From assembly GCA_029204225.1 (NCBI GenBank), contig MU835585.1:1-37936 (forward strand): a stretch of DNA of 37,936 bases. Reading direction: 5' to 3'. The notes under the pieces are model-generated. The model was not told where the DNA came from. It did no database searches and saw nothing but the letters and a program-made list of their open reading frames with translations. Origin of the DNA: Diphasiastrum complanatum. Taxonomy: Eukaryota > Streptophyta > Lycopodiopsida > Lycopodiales > Lycopodiaceae. Positions 10,690 through 20,770 of this stretch are shown here, one piece after another; position 1 is the stretch's first letter, and each line of letters starts with the position of its first letter. The translations under genes and the position numbers were made by a program.

Positions 10690-11400
10690 GGGCACTTGAG
10701 ATCGATACCAGAACTGAATATTGATTTTGAGCACAAGATCTACACAAATGATTTGAAGAAAAGAGATGTGCGAGCTCGAAAGCTATATTGCACTACCAAC
10801 GGTATCGGACTCGAGCGCATTGGGAGAGGGTGGAAGCTTGAACGGTGAAAGAGCGCACTTGAGAGCGATATCGGGAGCTAAAAACGAAAATTTTGCGAAA
10901 AAAAATGGAAATTTTGAGGACTTATATATACGAAATTTTTGCACGTGTGAAAAGACGGTGAAGACACGTGTCGTTAGATTGTTAGACCATGTGTAATGTC
11001 CATACTGACAATGATGACCCAATTATGAGGCCACGTGGGCTGAGACACGTGCACGAATCCGATATCGATGCGTGTCATTCTCGCACGTGACAGATGTCAC
11101 GTGCGAGAATGAATAGGTCTTTTTCAGCTTGGATTTTCACGCAAATTTACGATTGCTTTCCCGGATATCGATTTTAAGCGCACCGCTTGCTCTCATTACC
11201 TTTCGTTGACTATTATGCGCCTGGATCCGATACTGCATCGTCCGGTATCGCATTCAAGTACGCTTCGCATCCCTTTTCTTTTCTGCTCGGTGTTCTTGCG
11301 CTCGGATCCGATACTCCAACTTCAAATATTTCTCTCGAGCGCACGTTGCGTTGACGTGCTTGTATGACCTGCGGTTTGCGTCTGAGAGCGATATTTGGAA
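10690..11400. repeat. Cluster of about 20-bp repeated motifs (ACTTGAGAGCGATATCGG type), both orientations
   Basis: Near-copies occur at 10690-10711, 10801-10818, 10854-10876, 11056-11070, 11160-11182 (inverted), 11223-11236 (inverted), 11241-11263 (inverted), 11297-11316 (inverted) and 11375-11396. The core is G-C-A-C-T-T-G-A-G-A-G-C-G-A-T-A-T-C-G-G with a companion GTATCGGA..CGAGCGC. They sit directly 5' of the H3-fold gene in a CpG-richer island. Arrays like this are typical of subterminal transposase-binding repeats or of a promoter region; which applies here is inference. Confidence 0.6.
11075..11112. promoter_or_regulatory. 18-bp-arm perfect inverted repeat with two CACGTG boxes
   Basis: The left arm 11075-11092 (TCATTCTCGCACGTGACA) is followed by 2 bases and the exact reverse complement at 11095-11112. 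Each arm holds a CACGTG G-box. Four further CACGTG hexamers lie at about 10941, 10967, 11032 and 11046, giving six in about 165 bp. It could bind a bHLH or bZIP dimer, or form a cruciform. Confidence 0.7.
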
Positions 11401-11680
11401 CTTTAGTTCTGTTATTTTTGTTTAAAGTGTCTAATTTTGAATCCAGTTTGCTTTCTTTTTTTAATGAATTTGGTATTACTGAAAACAATCCGTTTATGGG
11501 TTTTTTTTTATTGATATCACAATAGATTCTTACAATCAACTTGTGTCCATAGTCTAATAGTGGAATGCCAGATCGATGGCCTTGCCTTTGTCAAGTTTCT
11601 TGCCTTTGCTGACAGCTACATATATTTAACAGATGAAGAAAATAATTTCAAACTAACCCCAAAAATTTTTATGAGGCTAT

Positions 11681-11760
11681 TTTCGAGCCATATTTTTTAT
11701 GGGCAACAACCTATTTTAAATTTCGAGCCATATTTTTTATGGGCTACAAGTTATTTTAAA
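11681..11760. repeat. 40-bp tandem duplication
   Basis: TTTCGAGCCATATTTTTTAT and the next 20 bases are repeated once with about three changes, so the period is exactly 40 bp. Confidence 0.9.
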
Positions 11761-12295
11761 TGTCATGAGTCAAGGTACAATACAATAATATTGAAGACTT
11801 ACAAACTTCAAACTTCAAAGACCTTTCTCTTTAGCCATTGGAGAGCTTGGCCCAAGTTTCAAAGTTTGAAGTTTAATGGGCCAAGTTGCATTGCCCACTA
11901 ACATTTTTATATATTCATTTTGAAGTTCAAACGATATTAGAAGTTTATGTGTGTGTGTGCATGCGCGGCACGCATTTTAATATATTTTAAAGTCTAAATT
12001 TAGAGTATATATATTCTAAACCTTAAAAGTATCCTTAAGCAATAAACACTAATGTAGCCAAGGGTGGCATAGTGCATTTTAAACTCTATTTTTTTCTTTT
12101 GTTACAAGAACGTGGGAGGGATGAAGCAACATGAACAAGATTCCAAGATTGTAGGATGCAGGTGAGCATATTGTCCTCAGCATATTGGTTAGTGGGTTAA
12201 GCTAGAAGGTTGAACCAAACAATTTCATTATTTATTGAGATTTATTTCATAGTGACTTTTTGTGAATTATGTTTATTGTGTTTAGTCTTTATTAG

Positions 12296-12299
<4 letters not shown>

Positions 12300-12331
<32 letters not shown>
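12300..12331. repeat. (AC)16 microsatellite
   Basis: Uninterrupted dinucleotide AC repeat of 32 bases. Confidence 0.97.
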
Positions 12332-12337
<6 letters not shown>

Positions 12338-13421
12338 GGATAAAGTTGGTTTTCTAATATTGTGACTCTAATCTAATATTTTTTGTTCTGGTTGCCATTA
12401 AAAGGAGATGCCAACATAGGTTCAATTGACATATGGATTGTGGCTTACTAGATGATGAACTTACTACTTAGCTGCATTAAGAACTTTCTAAAACTCAATT
12501 AAAAACCCTATCTGCTTAAGTAGTTTCTTCTGCTAGTATGTTGTTTTAGCAATAGAATCTCTTCAACATCATGTCTTTGGTAGGATAAGATGGCCAAATT
12601 ATTATTATTTTTTGCTCTGGTCATAGTTTCGTTCATAGATTATGAAAGTTTATCACTAAATGAATTTAAGTACATTGTTATTTCTCTATTGAACTCTTTA
12701 TCATTCTCAATGATAACAACTTGTTCTACTAGTACTTTAGTTTTGATAGCAGAATCAGTAGGAGTTGTCTTTCTCCTTATTGTTGTATATGTGTTAGTGA
12801 GTTAAGTCTGTTCTTCTCTTTTTAGTGCATTTTTAATCCTTTCCAATCCTTCTCACACACCCCTCCTTTCACAAAATTTCATTTCCATTCCAACCTTTTC
12901 AACATTATCCCAATGTTAATGTGCATAACAATGTGACCAACAAATAGTCAAAAGTAAATAACGTTCTTGGTTAATGATGTAGAACATGAACGTTAACAAC
13001 CTTGTATATACTCATGCAATTACAAACAGATTGTATGGATTGAAATTGCTATTAAATTTGATGTCTCTCAATAGACAAAATAATATGAAAAACCAATGTT
13101 ATGATGTTCACAATTTCATTCGCTCTTTCAATCAATTCAAGCACAAAAATATTAAACAACAATCTATTAAACTAAATAAAAAAAATATGTCAAATGTCTT
13201 AACTTTAAATGAAGTCATACTAAACTGCTATCATCTAGATTCTTCACATTAGTCATCAATGAATGTGCAACATCTCTTTCTCTTATCTCTATGTGGAATA
13301 TGCGATAAGTGATCATCATTTTCAAGCGCCATAGCTTGTTTTGCAAACACCTTTTCACTCTATCCTATACAAACTCAATAATTTGAAAAACCAATGGGTA
13401 AAAGTGGTAAAAATAAATCTC

Positions 13422-13940
13422 TTAGTACCAACTGTCGAAATCATCCACATCCCATGTGTCCAAGCTTTCAGCATCTTTGTCTAAGTCCACCACAACAACA
13501 TTATTTGTGGTGACAATCGGACCTGTGGCAATCAATGACTTAGGAATTAACCTTGCGATATATGAAGTTGGGCACTACAAAAGCAGTGGTAAAAGCAACA
13601 TACCATACTTGTGGACATGTGCACTTACTCTTATTGTACAATTCAATGATGCGTTGGATCAACAATGTATCGCTATCCATGGCGACACAATGTCATCTTG
13701 TATTTTTACAAGCCTGCATTGTAGATCCGCATCCAACCATGGGATCTAGAACCACCTCACCAGGACAACAAAATGTGTCAACTATATACTGCATAAGCAG
13801 TGGACTTTTTTTGCACACCACCTTCTTGTTTGGATTTCCTATTGGCATCATACATTCTCTCAGCTGCCGACAAGTAATGAATCCATGTATCCAATGAAAA
13901 TCTAAACATGGATCCAAAGCATTTGCATTAGCACTTAAAA
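13422..13940 (-). pseudogene. C-terminal part of an N6/N4-type DNA methyltransferase
   Basis: The minus frame 13917-13693 reads CKKSPLLMQYIVDTFCCPGE followed by VVLDPMVGCGSTMQAC. After a single TGA (13693-13695) the same frame continues HCVAMDSDTLLIQRIIE. This matches the end of the N6_N4_Mtase fold: a K-P/S-LL..I....PG.-VLDP..G.G.T..A SAM-binding motif I, then the strand with an acidic residue (here D) that contacts the ribose. The stop is compatible with CGA to TGA deamination. A C-terminal acidic tail ending DDFDSWY with TAA at 13422 lies in another frame or exon. The catalytic (D/N/S)PP(Y/W) motif IV is not in the window's readable frames, so base specificity cannot be told. Confidence 0.6.
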
Positions 13941-14011
13941 TGGTCCTATATTTTCAACATGACTCAATAATTTGCATAGGTTGTTAGCGATGGCAGTTGA
14001 GATAGAGGTTA

Positions 14012-14130
14012 TCTTTTCCTTTTGTACATCACATCCCGCCCTCGGGCAATGCCCCGACCAGCAAGGAAGTCTCTTTTCCTTTTGTACATTACATCTCGCC
14101 CTCGGGCAAGGCCCCGACCAGCAAGGAAGG
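14012..14130. repeat. 60-bp tandem repeat, GC-rich, two copies
   Basis: TCTTTTCCTTTTGTACAT and the following CCCTCGGGCAA/TGCCCCGACC segment occur at 14012 and again at 14072, a period of 60 bp with a few transitions. Confidence 0.9.
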
Positions 14131-14194
14131 CCCTCAGCCCTCGGCCTTCCCCTAAGTAATGCCATTGTGAGAACGTTGTTTTTTTTTTTTTTTC

Positions 14195-14312
14195 TTTTCT
14201 CGTTTTTTGGTCATACGGTACGATCGTACGCGTGGACCAGTTTTTTTTTTTTTTTCTTCTCGTTTTTTGGTCATACGGTACGACCGTACGCGTGGACCAG
14301 TTTTTTTTTTTT
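14195..14312. repeat. 60-bp tandem repeat with GTACG palindromes and poly-T, two copies
   Basis: CGTTTTTTGGTCATACGGTA begins at 14201 and 14261, again with an exact 60-bp period. Each copy ends CGCGTGGACCAG plus a T run. The core GTACGATCGTAC (14218-14229) is a perfect 12-bp palindrome in copy 1 and has one change in copy 2. Confidence 0.9.
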
Positions 14313-14535
14313 CGGTTTTTTGCCATTTTTTTTTTCGCAAATTTTTTTACGTTTGTGGTGGAATGTGGATGTGGACAGCTAATGACGGGCTGCCACATAG
14401 CACATGCACATTCCACCGGAGAGAGGAGAGAGAATGACAGATTTCTAAGAGAGAGAAAATTGGATGGACATTATGCTCCTGGAGGTGGTCCCAAAATATA
14501 AAGGACATCTGAGCACAAGGCATTACGGTACTATA

Positions 14536-14572
14536 AGTATCACTCAAACGCTCATAGTATCATTCAAACGCT
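14536..14572. repeat. 20-bp direct repeat AGTATCA(C/T)TCAAACGCT
   Basis: Units start at 14536 and 14556. They resemble the inverted form of the 10.69-11.40 kb motif (GTATCGCATTCAAGTACGC), so they may belong to the same family. Confidence 0.6.
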
Positions 14573-14612
14573 TCAGCGCATGCCTCCTCGGCGCCGAGGA
14601 GGCCTACGCTGA
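14573..14612. repeat. GC-rich hairpin with perfect 22-bp palindrome
   Basis: 14582-14603 reads the same on both strands (core CCTCGGCGCCGAGG). After a 3-base mismatch on each side, TCAGCG (14573-14578) pairs with CGCTGA (14607-14612). Confidence 0.85.
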
Positions 14613-14614
14613 GT

Positions 14615-15380
14615 AAAAGAATTTTCCAAATTTGCTTTAGTGGGGGTCGGTGAGGCAAAATGGGCACAAGCATGTGATTTCATTTTTATTTCATTATGTT
14701 ATAACTGATACAGTCTTGCAAAAAGATCTTATTAAAGACAAATTTGGAGCTAAAAAAATAAGCAGGCCTAAAGTGATGACATGATACAAAATGACTAAAG
14801 GCAATGGAAAAAAACATGACTTACAAAATGTTTGCAAGTTGTGGCTCTCCTGCAATCATGTTCCTCTCCTTGATCCAAAACAATGATTGTGTTAGAATAG
14901 GAACATTACATTGGGAACTACAAGTGCCTACAAGTACTCTCTATTGTTATCCTTGTCGCAACAAGTAGTTATTGCCAATTTTAGGAGTTTTATTAATTAT
15001 CTCTACATCCCAACAAAAAAACTATGTTAACAAGTCAGTCAGCACATCATTTTGTTTCAACATCCACTAATGTCCCTAAGATAACAAATATACATGCAAG
15101 GTGCTTAAAGTTTATACAAATTGTGTCGTGAATAACAATTGTTAGGTAAACAAAGAAATTAAAAAATTTTCTTGGTAGACAATTAACTATAGTTCTTAAG
15201 AAATATAGTGACCAAAAAAATGATACAGAGACCAATTTTACATTTTACTTAGAGAGATGATCAATGGCCTCCATAAAAAACATAGGCCTCGCATCTAGAA
15301 ATCAAATGCTCATTGGAAATACCAACAAATTTAAAAAAAAAAAAAAAACTCGTTAAACTCGCACTTGATTTAATCGCTGT
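14615..15380. other. Gap with no recognised feature
   Basis: AT-rich unique-looking sequence with a 16-base A run near 15332. No coding match or repeat was noticed. Confidence 0.5.
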
Positions 15381-15384
15381 ATAG

Positions 15385-16020
15385 ACGCGCTCACTGATAT
15401 GGGTCCAGTCCACTATTGTCTCGGAATCGAAATTTTCTGAATTTGACCCAACTGACTAATTTTCATCAGCCAGCAGAGATATCTCACAAAAATAATGGAA
15501 AAGTATGGAATGGCCAATTGCAAATCGAGTCTCTTTCCACTCAACCCTAGACTGAAGTTGTCAAAGGAACAATCTCCTCAAACTGAGGCAGAAAAGGAGG
15601 AGATGAAACAATATCCATTTCGCTCCATCATCAACTCACTGATGTACGCAATGATCTGCACAAGACCAGACCTTGCATATTCGATTAGTTGACCCATCCA
15701 GTTCCTATCGAACCCAGGTCTCACCCATTGTAAAGCACTCACGAAGGTCATGAAGTAGGTCTAAGCAACCAAGAATCTCAGCATCTATTATGGAGGCAGC
15801 CAATTGGCAAATATTCTTGAAGGCTAACACAAATGCGGATTGGACAGGAGACATCGATACCAGAAAGTCTACTTCTGGATTTGTATTTTATACAAAAAAG
15901 GCCCAATCTCTTGGAACATCCGAAAGTAGACCTCAGTAGCATTATCATCAACCGAATTAGAGTACATTGTTGCCACGAATGCTACAAAGGAGACAATGTT
16001 GGAGGGTTTGCAGATCCTGA
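15385..16020 (+). pseudogene. Ty1/copia RT C-terminus and RNase H fragment
   Basis: The RT thumb region reads DMGPVHYCLGIEI, then KIMEKYGMANCKS. It continues through YPFRSIINSLMYAMICTRPDLAYSIS (15495-15690), the usual copia Y....GSL.Y...TRPD.... box. RNase H follows as TNADWTGDIDTRKSTSGFVF and ISWNIRK.TSVALSSTE, then LEYIVATNATKE. Internal stops and a frameshift near 15830 mark it as dead. Nothing 5' of the RT is left. The gypsy LTR appears to begin inside its last codons, so the copia fragment was the older target. Confidence 0.8.
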
Positions 16021-16602
16021 GACAACTCTAACCCTAATTAATAAGTGAGAGGGATTCGGCACCCTGCGTGTGTAAGTCCAACCCGATGATCACATAGTTA
16101 TTTGATTAGTTGAAAGTCAATTAGAGGACTTTAGGCCTTTTTGCGAGACTTTTAATGTCGCAGGGCCTAAATGTCAAGTTAGTGAATAAAATTGGGTTTC
16201 TCTCCAATTTGGATGGTTCCCACTCTTTTTTTAAATTTGAATAATTAGGGAGGCAGAAATGGACCAATAGGATTCAGAGGCCAGGGTCCTCCTCTCTACT
16301 ATAAAAGGGACGAACTTGAGTTTCCTACACATGTACATATCTTCATTTCAATAAAGTAGATTGGTTCTCTATTGAAATAGAATTATAAATGTCCTTGCTC
16401 TCTAACACTTTTCCTCCATCTCTCATGCTTTTATTGTGTTTGCTAATTGTTGGATCTGATTGTTATTGGGATTGCTATCTTCATTGTGGATCTTAGTGTC
16501 AATGGATGTAGTGTTAATGCTTAGGCTTAATGGATGTTAGAGTTACATCTGGATCTTCCATTCATACTGAGATCTGAAATATGCTATCGCTCTCATGGGA
16601 AC
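15997..16602 (+). repeat. 5' LTR of the older gypsy element, first part
   Basis: A promoter-like stretch with CCAAT (16264-16268), TATA box CTATAAAAG (16299-16307) and AATAAA (16350-16355) has the order of an LTR U3-R-U5. It is interrupted at 16602 by the 10-kb element and resumes at 26685. It ends CTACA at 26774, followed 4 bases later by a tRNA-type primer-binding site. The left end is uncertain; TGTTGGAGGG at 15997 is the best TG start, giving a 696-bp LTR when both parts are counted. Confidence 0.55.
16299..16355 (+). promoter_or_regulatory. LTR core promoter and polyadenylation signal of the older gypsy
   Basis: CCAAT lies about 35 bp upstream of CTATAAAAG. AATAAA follows 45 bp downstream, a compact RNA polymerase II promoter plus polyadenylation signal as expected around an LTR R region. 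Confidence 0.5.
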
Positions 16603-17850
16603 TGTGATGCCACGAAAATGTTAAATATTAAATATCAACATAAATATGGCATGCTATACTCGAAAATGAAGATATGAGCTGGTTAAGTATAAATCATGAA
16701 GAGGTCTAAGTCATTTTTCGAGAATATATCTCCTAAGTACTTGCCTTGTAATTAAGGACAAGACCTTTAAAAGGAAAAGACAGTGCCTTGGATAACCTTT
16801 ACTAGGATGTCCATACAAAACGACTAGATACAAAAAGACATGTTAAACTAGAGTAACTTTAACTCATAGTTAAGTATACCTCCTATGGTATAGTAACGTA
16901 TTTTCAGTCTAATTGTTAACTAGACCCTTTCGCGGGAGCGACGCACCTATTGTTTAAGAGGTGTGTTTGTTCGCCCCGTAGAACATATATAGATCTCACA
17001 CTTCAGTCTCAATCATCGAGAGAGAAGAGTTTATGCTTATGTAAGAGATTGAAGAAGTGAATAGAGTTCTGTGAGTTATTCTCTCTTATCTCTATGCTCC
17101 GCACTGATGAGTGTGAGTGATCTTGAGTCTGCTAACAATCTCTAACGCATTTCATGAATTACTCTCTGATCAGACAGACGCTCTAGTGCATTATAGTCGT
17201 TTGTTGTGTTTCCGTAAAGCATGCTCTAAAGAACTGTCTTAAAACCATCTTATTCGTTTGTCACGAATACTTTCTTTTCGGCACTCGAATAACAACTAGT
17301 CTAGCATGATCATTGAATAAAGCTGTATGTATACATATGAGATGACAGTCCGTGTCTAAAGAATTGAGTCTTTGATCTGTTTTCTTGATTGGCATTGACA
17401 TAAGTTTCTAACGTGTTCTGAAACTCTTCGTGCTCTTTAACCATTAAGTGGGCTTTAGTTGTTGAGGACTTCTGTCTAGAAACAAATAGTTCGTGAACGC
17501 GATTAATTGATTGTCTGCACAGTCGCATACATCGAACAATTCTCGATTCTCTGTTAACACCTTAATCAGCCAGAGTGTAGTACTGTTGTACTACTCTGAT
17601 AACATCTCATCTGTAGAACGAGCTTCCTTCAATTCGATAGAGGCCAGATTGTTGTTCAGAATTTACTAACATTACCCATCCCAAAGATAAGTAATATTGG
17701 TTACTTTTTAATGTCTGTTGACAACCAGAATAACACTCGAAACCACTTGTCATAAATTGTACCAAAAACATAACTTTCTGACGCTGTCCTCTGTGGAAAC
17801 GACATTATTCACTACAAAATCTATATTAACCTTGTTGGTATAGCACGACA
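16603..17850 (+). repeat. 5' LTR (1248 bp) of the 10-kb gypsy
   Basis: Bounded by TGTG...GACA and the TSD GGAAC. A TATATA box at about 16985-16991 (GAACATATATAGATC) is the likely promoter, conserved in the 3' copy. Confidence 0.9.
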
Positions 17851-17862
17851 TATACCAATTTT

Positions 17863-17880
17863 TGGCGCCATTGTCGGGGA
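17863..17880 (+). promoter_or_regulatory. Primer-binding site of the 10-kb gypsy
   Basis: TGGCGCCATTGTCGGGGA lies 12 bases after the LTR. It is the common TGGCGCCGTTGCCGGGGA site of plant gypsy elements with two changes. Confidence 0.8.
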
Positions 17881-18059
17881 CAGTTTAGGAAAGTTATAAG
17901 AAATGTGAAAAATCCATCTCCATCTCTAGTGTATGTCAGATAGAGAATCCTGATTAGAACGATATCGTAAGCTTAGAGACAAAATCACTGCCCAGTTACT
18001 TGAACTCCTAATTAGCTTCAATATGGAGGGCCCTGCTGCACGTTTCACTTCTATCTCTA

Positions 18060-19195
18060 AAATTATATACGATGATTTTAAAGGACTTCTTTCGACGATG
18101 TAGATAGTTATGTCTCACAATTCGAGTCAATCGCTAATGCGAATAACGAGGGAATTGACGTAGACAAACTACGAATCTTCCCTGGTCTGCTAAGAAAGCA
18201 GGTGCGCATCTAGTACAGCCAAGTTGAACCAGGCCACGTAGAAACCTGGTACTTGCTACAAGATGCATTTATGAACCAGTTCAGAGAGATCGGTTACAAA
18301 TCTAGAATTCTTGGACGTTTGAACAATGTTCAGAAGAAGAGTAAAGAATCCCTTCGCAAATGTACACAAAAGGTTAAAAATCTCATAGGAAAATTGACCG
18401 GTGTATATCCCATAGATATGTAGATCGAATGGTTTTTTGGCTAGTTTACCACCAAAGATTGATTGGTATTGCAGACAAGGGGACATGACCTCCTTAGCAG
18501 CAGTAATAGCTAGTGCCGAAAATTTTGAGACCTCAAAACTAGCATGAAAGCGACGATCGACTAAGAAATCTCGAAAGTCGAAGACTGATTCTAGTGACAG
18601 TGATGATGATTCAGATTCTGATTCAAGTACCAGTTCTTCAAGCTCGAAATCTGAAATTAGCGATTCATCAAAATCAGAAGCTAATAAAGGAGAGAGAAAG
18701 AATAAACGATGAACTAAACGAAAGGACGACACGAAAGTTGTCGAGGATAAGTCGTCAATTTCTAAAGTTGAAAAGCTTTGGAAGAGTAATATGGCTGACC
18801 TTAATAAAAAGTTTAATGACTTGAAAGTGCAGATCTCTGAAGTTGCAGATAAAAGACCAAAAGCGTCTTCTTCCAACTCAAGAATGTGGTGTACGAAATG
18901 TGAAACTTCTGGACACACTAAGGAAGACTGCGCTATTGTGAATGTCAAATACATTGAAGATCCTGCCCAGGAGGTACTTTCTATTTTTCAAAATGATGCG
19001 ACTACTATTTATGTACAAGGTACTGCAGCATCAGCCCAACAGGACAGACCCAAGTTTGCACCAAGAAGACATAATCCTCTTGAATTTGTTGGACCAGCGA
19101 AGTCTCAAACTGCGACTAAACCAGTTTTGGGCAACTGCTATAACTGTGGAGAGCCGGGACATTTTTCTCCTGATTGTCCTCAACCGGAAAGCTGA
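18060..19195 (+). pseudogene. gag of the 10-kb gypsy (capsid plus CCHC knuckles)
   Basis: The capsid part begins DDVDSYVSQFESIANANN and reads ETWYLLQDAFMNQFREIGYK and LGRLNNVQKKSKESLRKC (about 18090-18390), the retrotrans_gag pattern. A Ser/Asp-rich linker (18590-18700) and a short coiled coil (18790-18850) lead to CTKCETSGHTKEDC (about 18894) and CYNCGEPGHFSPDC (about 19137), two CX2CX4HX4C zinc knuckles for RNA binding. A third degenerate knuckle (EPSHKYPDC) follows at 19230. Stops at 18210, 18421, 18545 and 18711 and frame changes make it nonfunctional. The long minus frame here (18256-18954) is only an antisense shadow. Confidence 0.8.
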
Positions 19196-19410
19196 TTGGT
19201 TATGTACCATTATGTTTGAATCGCAGAGAGCCTAGCCACAAGTATCCTGACTGCCCTCAACCGCAGAAGTCGCAATCCAAATATCAATATGTAGCAACAC
19301 CAGCTGCTGCAGACACGAAAGCGAAAGCTACGACTGATGCTGTTGTGTAGAGAATTGACGTTATTGAAGGAAAACTGGCAAAGACTGAAAATCAGTCCTG
19401 GCCAATTGAC

Positions 19411-20271
19411 GTGGAGAAATTATTCAAAGTCACAACAAGAAGCAAAAGCTCCTCGAAACCTGATCAGAAATCTTTGACAAAGGGCAGAAAATCCTCAAAG
19501 AAGAAATCCTCTAGCAAAACAACGAACAAATCTATGACTAAAGAAGATCTCAAAGATGACCCTAACTATGACCGCGATGCTGCAAAGTTATTTGCAAAAG
19601 ATATCTCGGCAGCAGCAAAGAAAATCATCAACGCTGAACTTCAGACAGCTGCTGCAGAAAAGGTGGTCACTTTCGAGGAAGAGGACGAAAAAATCGCGAA
19701 GACGAAATTGTCTAGTGCTGTTATCGATAAACCAACCTTGAAATCTAAGACAAAAGAATATGACATCGTGACTGATATTAGATCCCTTCATCCGAACATT
19801 ACTTTTGAACAGTTCTTGGCAGATAACACTTATTACAGAAAGCAACTAAAAGGCCTTTCTGTGTCCAAAAAGAAGAAAAAAATTTCTTTGCCAGATGTTG
19901 GTGTTTTGTCTATCGATTTAGGTGATCTTGGTGCACCTGAGATTGATATTACCATTGCGGGATGCATGATCAAAAAAGTGCCAATTGACTCTGGTTCCAA
20001 TGTGAATATAATAACAGAAGACACAGCTCATGCTTTGGGGCTGATTGACATTCAACCGACACAACGAAACATCAAGTTAGCTTATTCGACACAACGAAAA
20101 CCTGTTGGAGAACTGAAGGATGTCACTGTCTACATTCAAGCCAAGCCATTCACAATGAATTTCATTGTTATCAAACCACTTAGTTTGTCATCCTATTCTG
20201 TGTTGATGGCTTTCTCAATCAAACGCAAGTGTACATTGGAAATCCAGAGAGTTGAGATTTCAGACTGGTGA
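19411..20271 (+). pseudogene. Linker and aspartic protease of the 10-kb gypsy
   Basis: A 286-codon open stretch starts with a Lys/Ser-rich basic region and an acidic helix (EEEDEKIAK), then the protease. The catalytic loop is VPIDSGSNVNIITEDTAHAL at about 19978-20035, with the DSGS form of D-S/T-G. It is followed by GELKDVTVYIQAKPFTMNF, as in retropepsins. The frame breaks at 20271, near the end of the protease, and an acidic tether (20252-20767) continues towards RT. The protein would process the gag-pol polyprotein. This part is the least damaged in the element. Confidence 0.8.
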
Positions 20272-20770
20272 GACCAATAACCGAGGTAAGCCAGCAGAAC
20301 AAATCATAACCTGGAGTCGTGACACATATGAAGGTGAAACTCCTTTTTCGGACACCAGCTTTACATCAGAAGAATCTTCGTATGTCTTGAATATTTTTTC
20401 CAATGAGTCTGATATTGAAGTACAGTACTTTGAATGTTACGAAAATGCTGATGACGAAGAATTCTTCGATGCCTACAACGCTGAAGTGGATGTTTCGTAT
20501 GAAGAAATTAATGTTGCAAACATGAACTCGAAAGAGTCTGACGATTCAAGTGACGAATCTGAACACAAATTTGGTAACAAGAACCAGGTTGACGACAAGA
20601 AAACATCTGTAGAGTCAACTATGCACAAAATTCATGGCCATACCAAGGCCAATATGACAGAAGGTATCATTTTATCAGATTCTACTGAACTGATTGAACT
20701 TGCACCTAGCAGATTTGTGCATATTTCAAAGTCACTTGGAGAATCGAAGTTAGTGGAATTCATGTAACTA

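Larger units (their letters stand above)
11540..13420. other. Gene-poor stretch with small repeats
   Basis: It contains a 40-bp tandem duplication (11681-11760), an (AC)16 microsatellite (12300-12331), and a self-complementary patch of AACTTCAAA/TTTGAAGTT units around 11805-11875. A hydrophobic 71-codon frame (12590-12805) has no family match and is not called. No gene is supported. Confidence 0.5.

Noticed and set aside
12590-12805. 71-codon hydrophobic ORF, possible small membrane protein
   Set aside because: AT-rich low-complexity frame with no homology I recognise, no exon context and no partner; not supportable.
13972-14416. Overlapping Phe-rich (+) and Lys-rich (-) ORFs of about 135 codons
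   Set aside because: They translate the 60-bp tandem repeats and poly-T runs; no evidence of a gene.
18256-18954. 232-codon minus-strand ORF
   Set aside because: It is exactly antisense to the gypsy gag linker and zinc knuckle; Ser/Leu/Phe-rich shadow of Lys/Glu/Ser codons.
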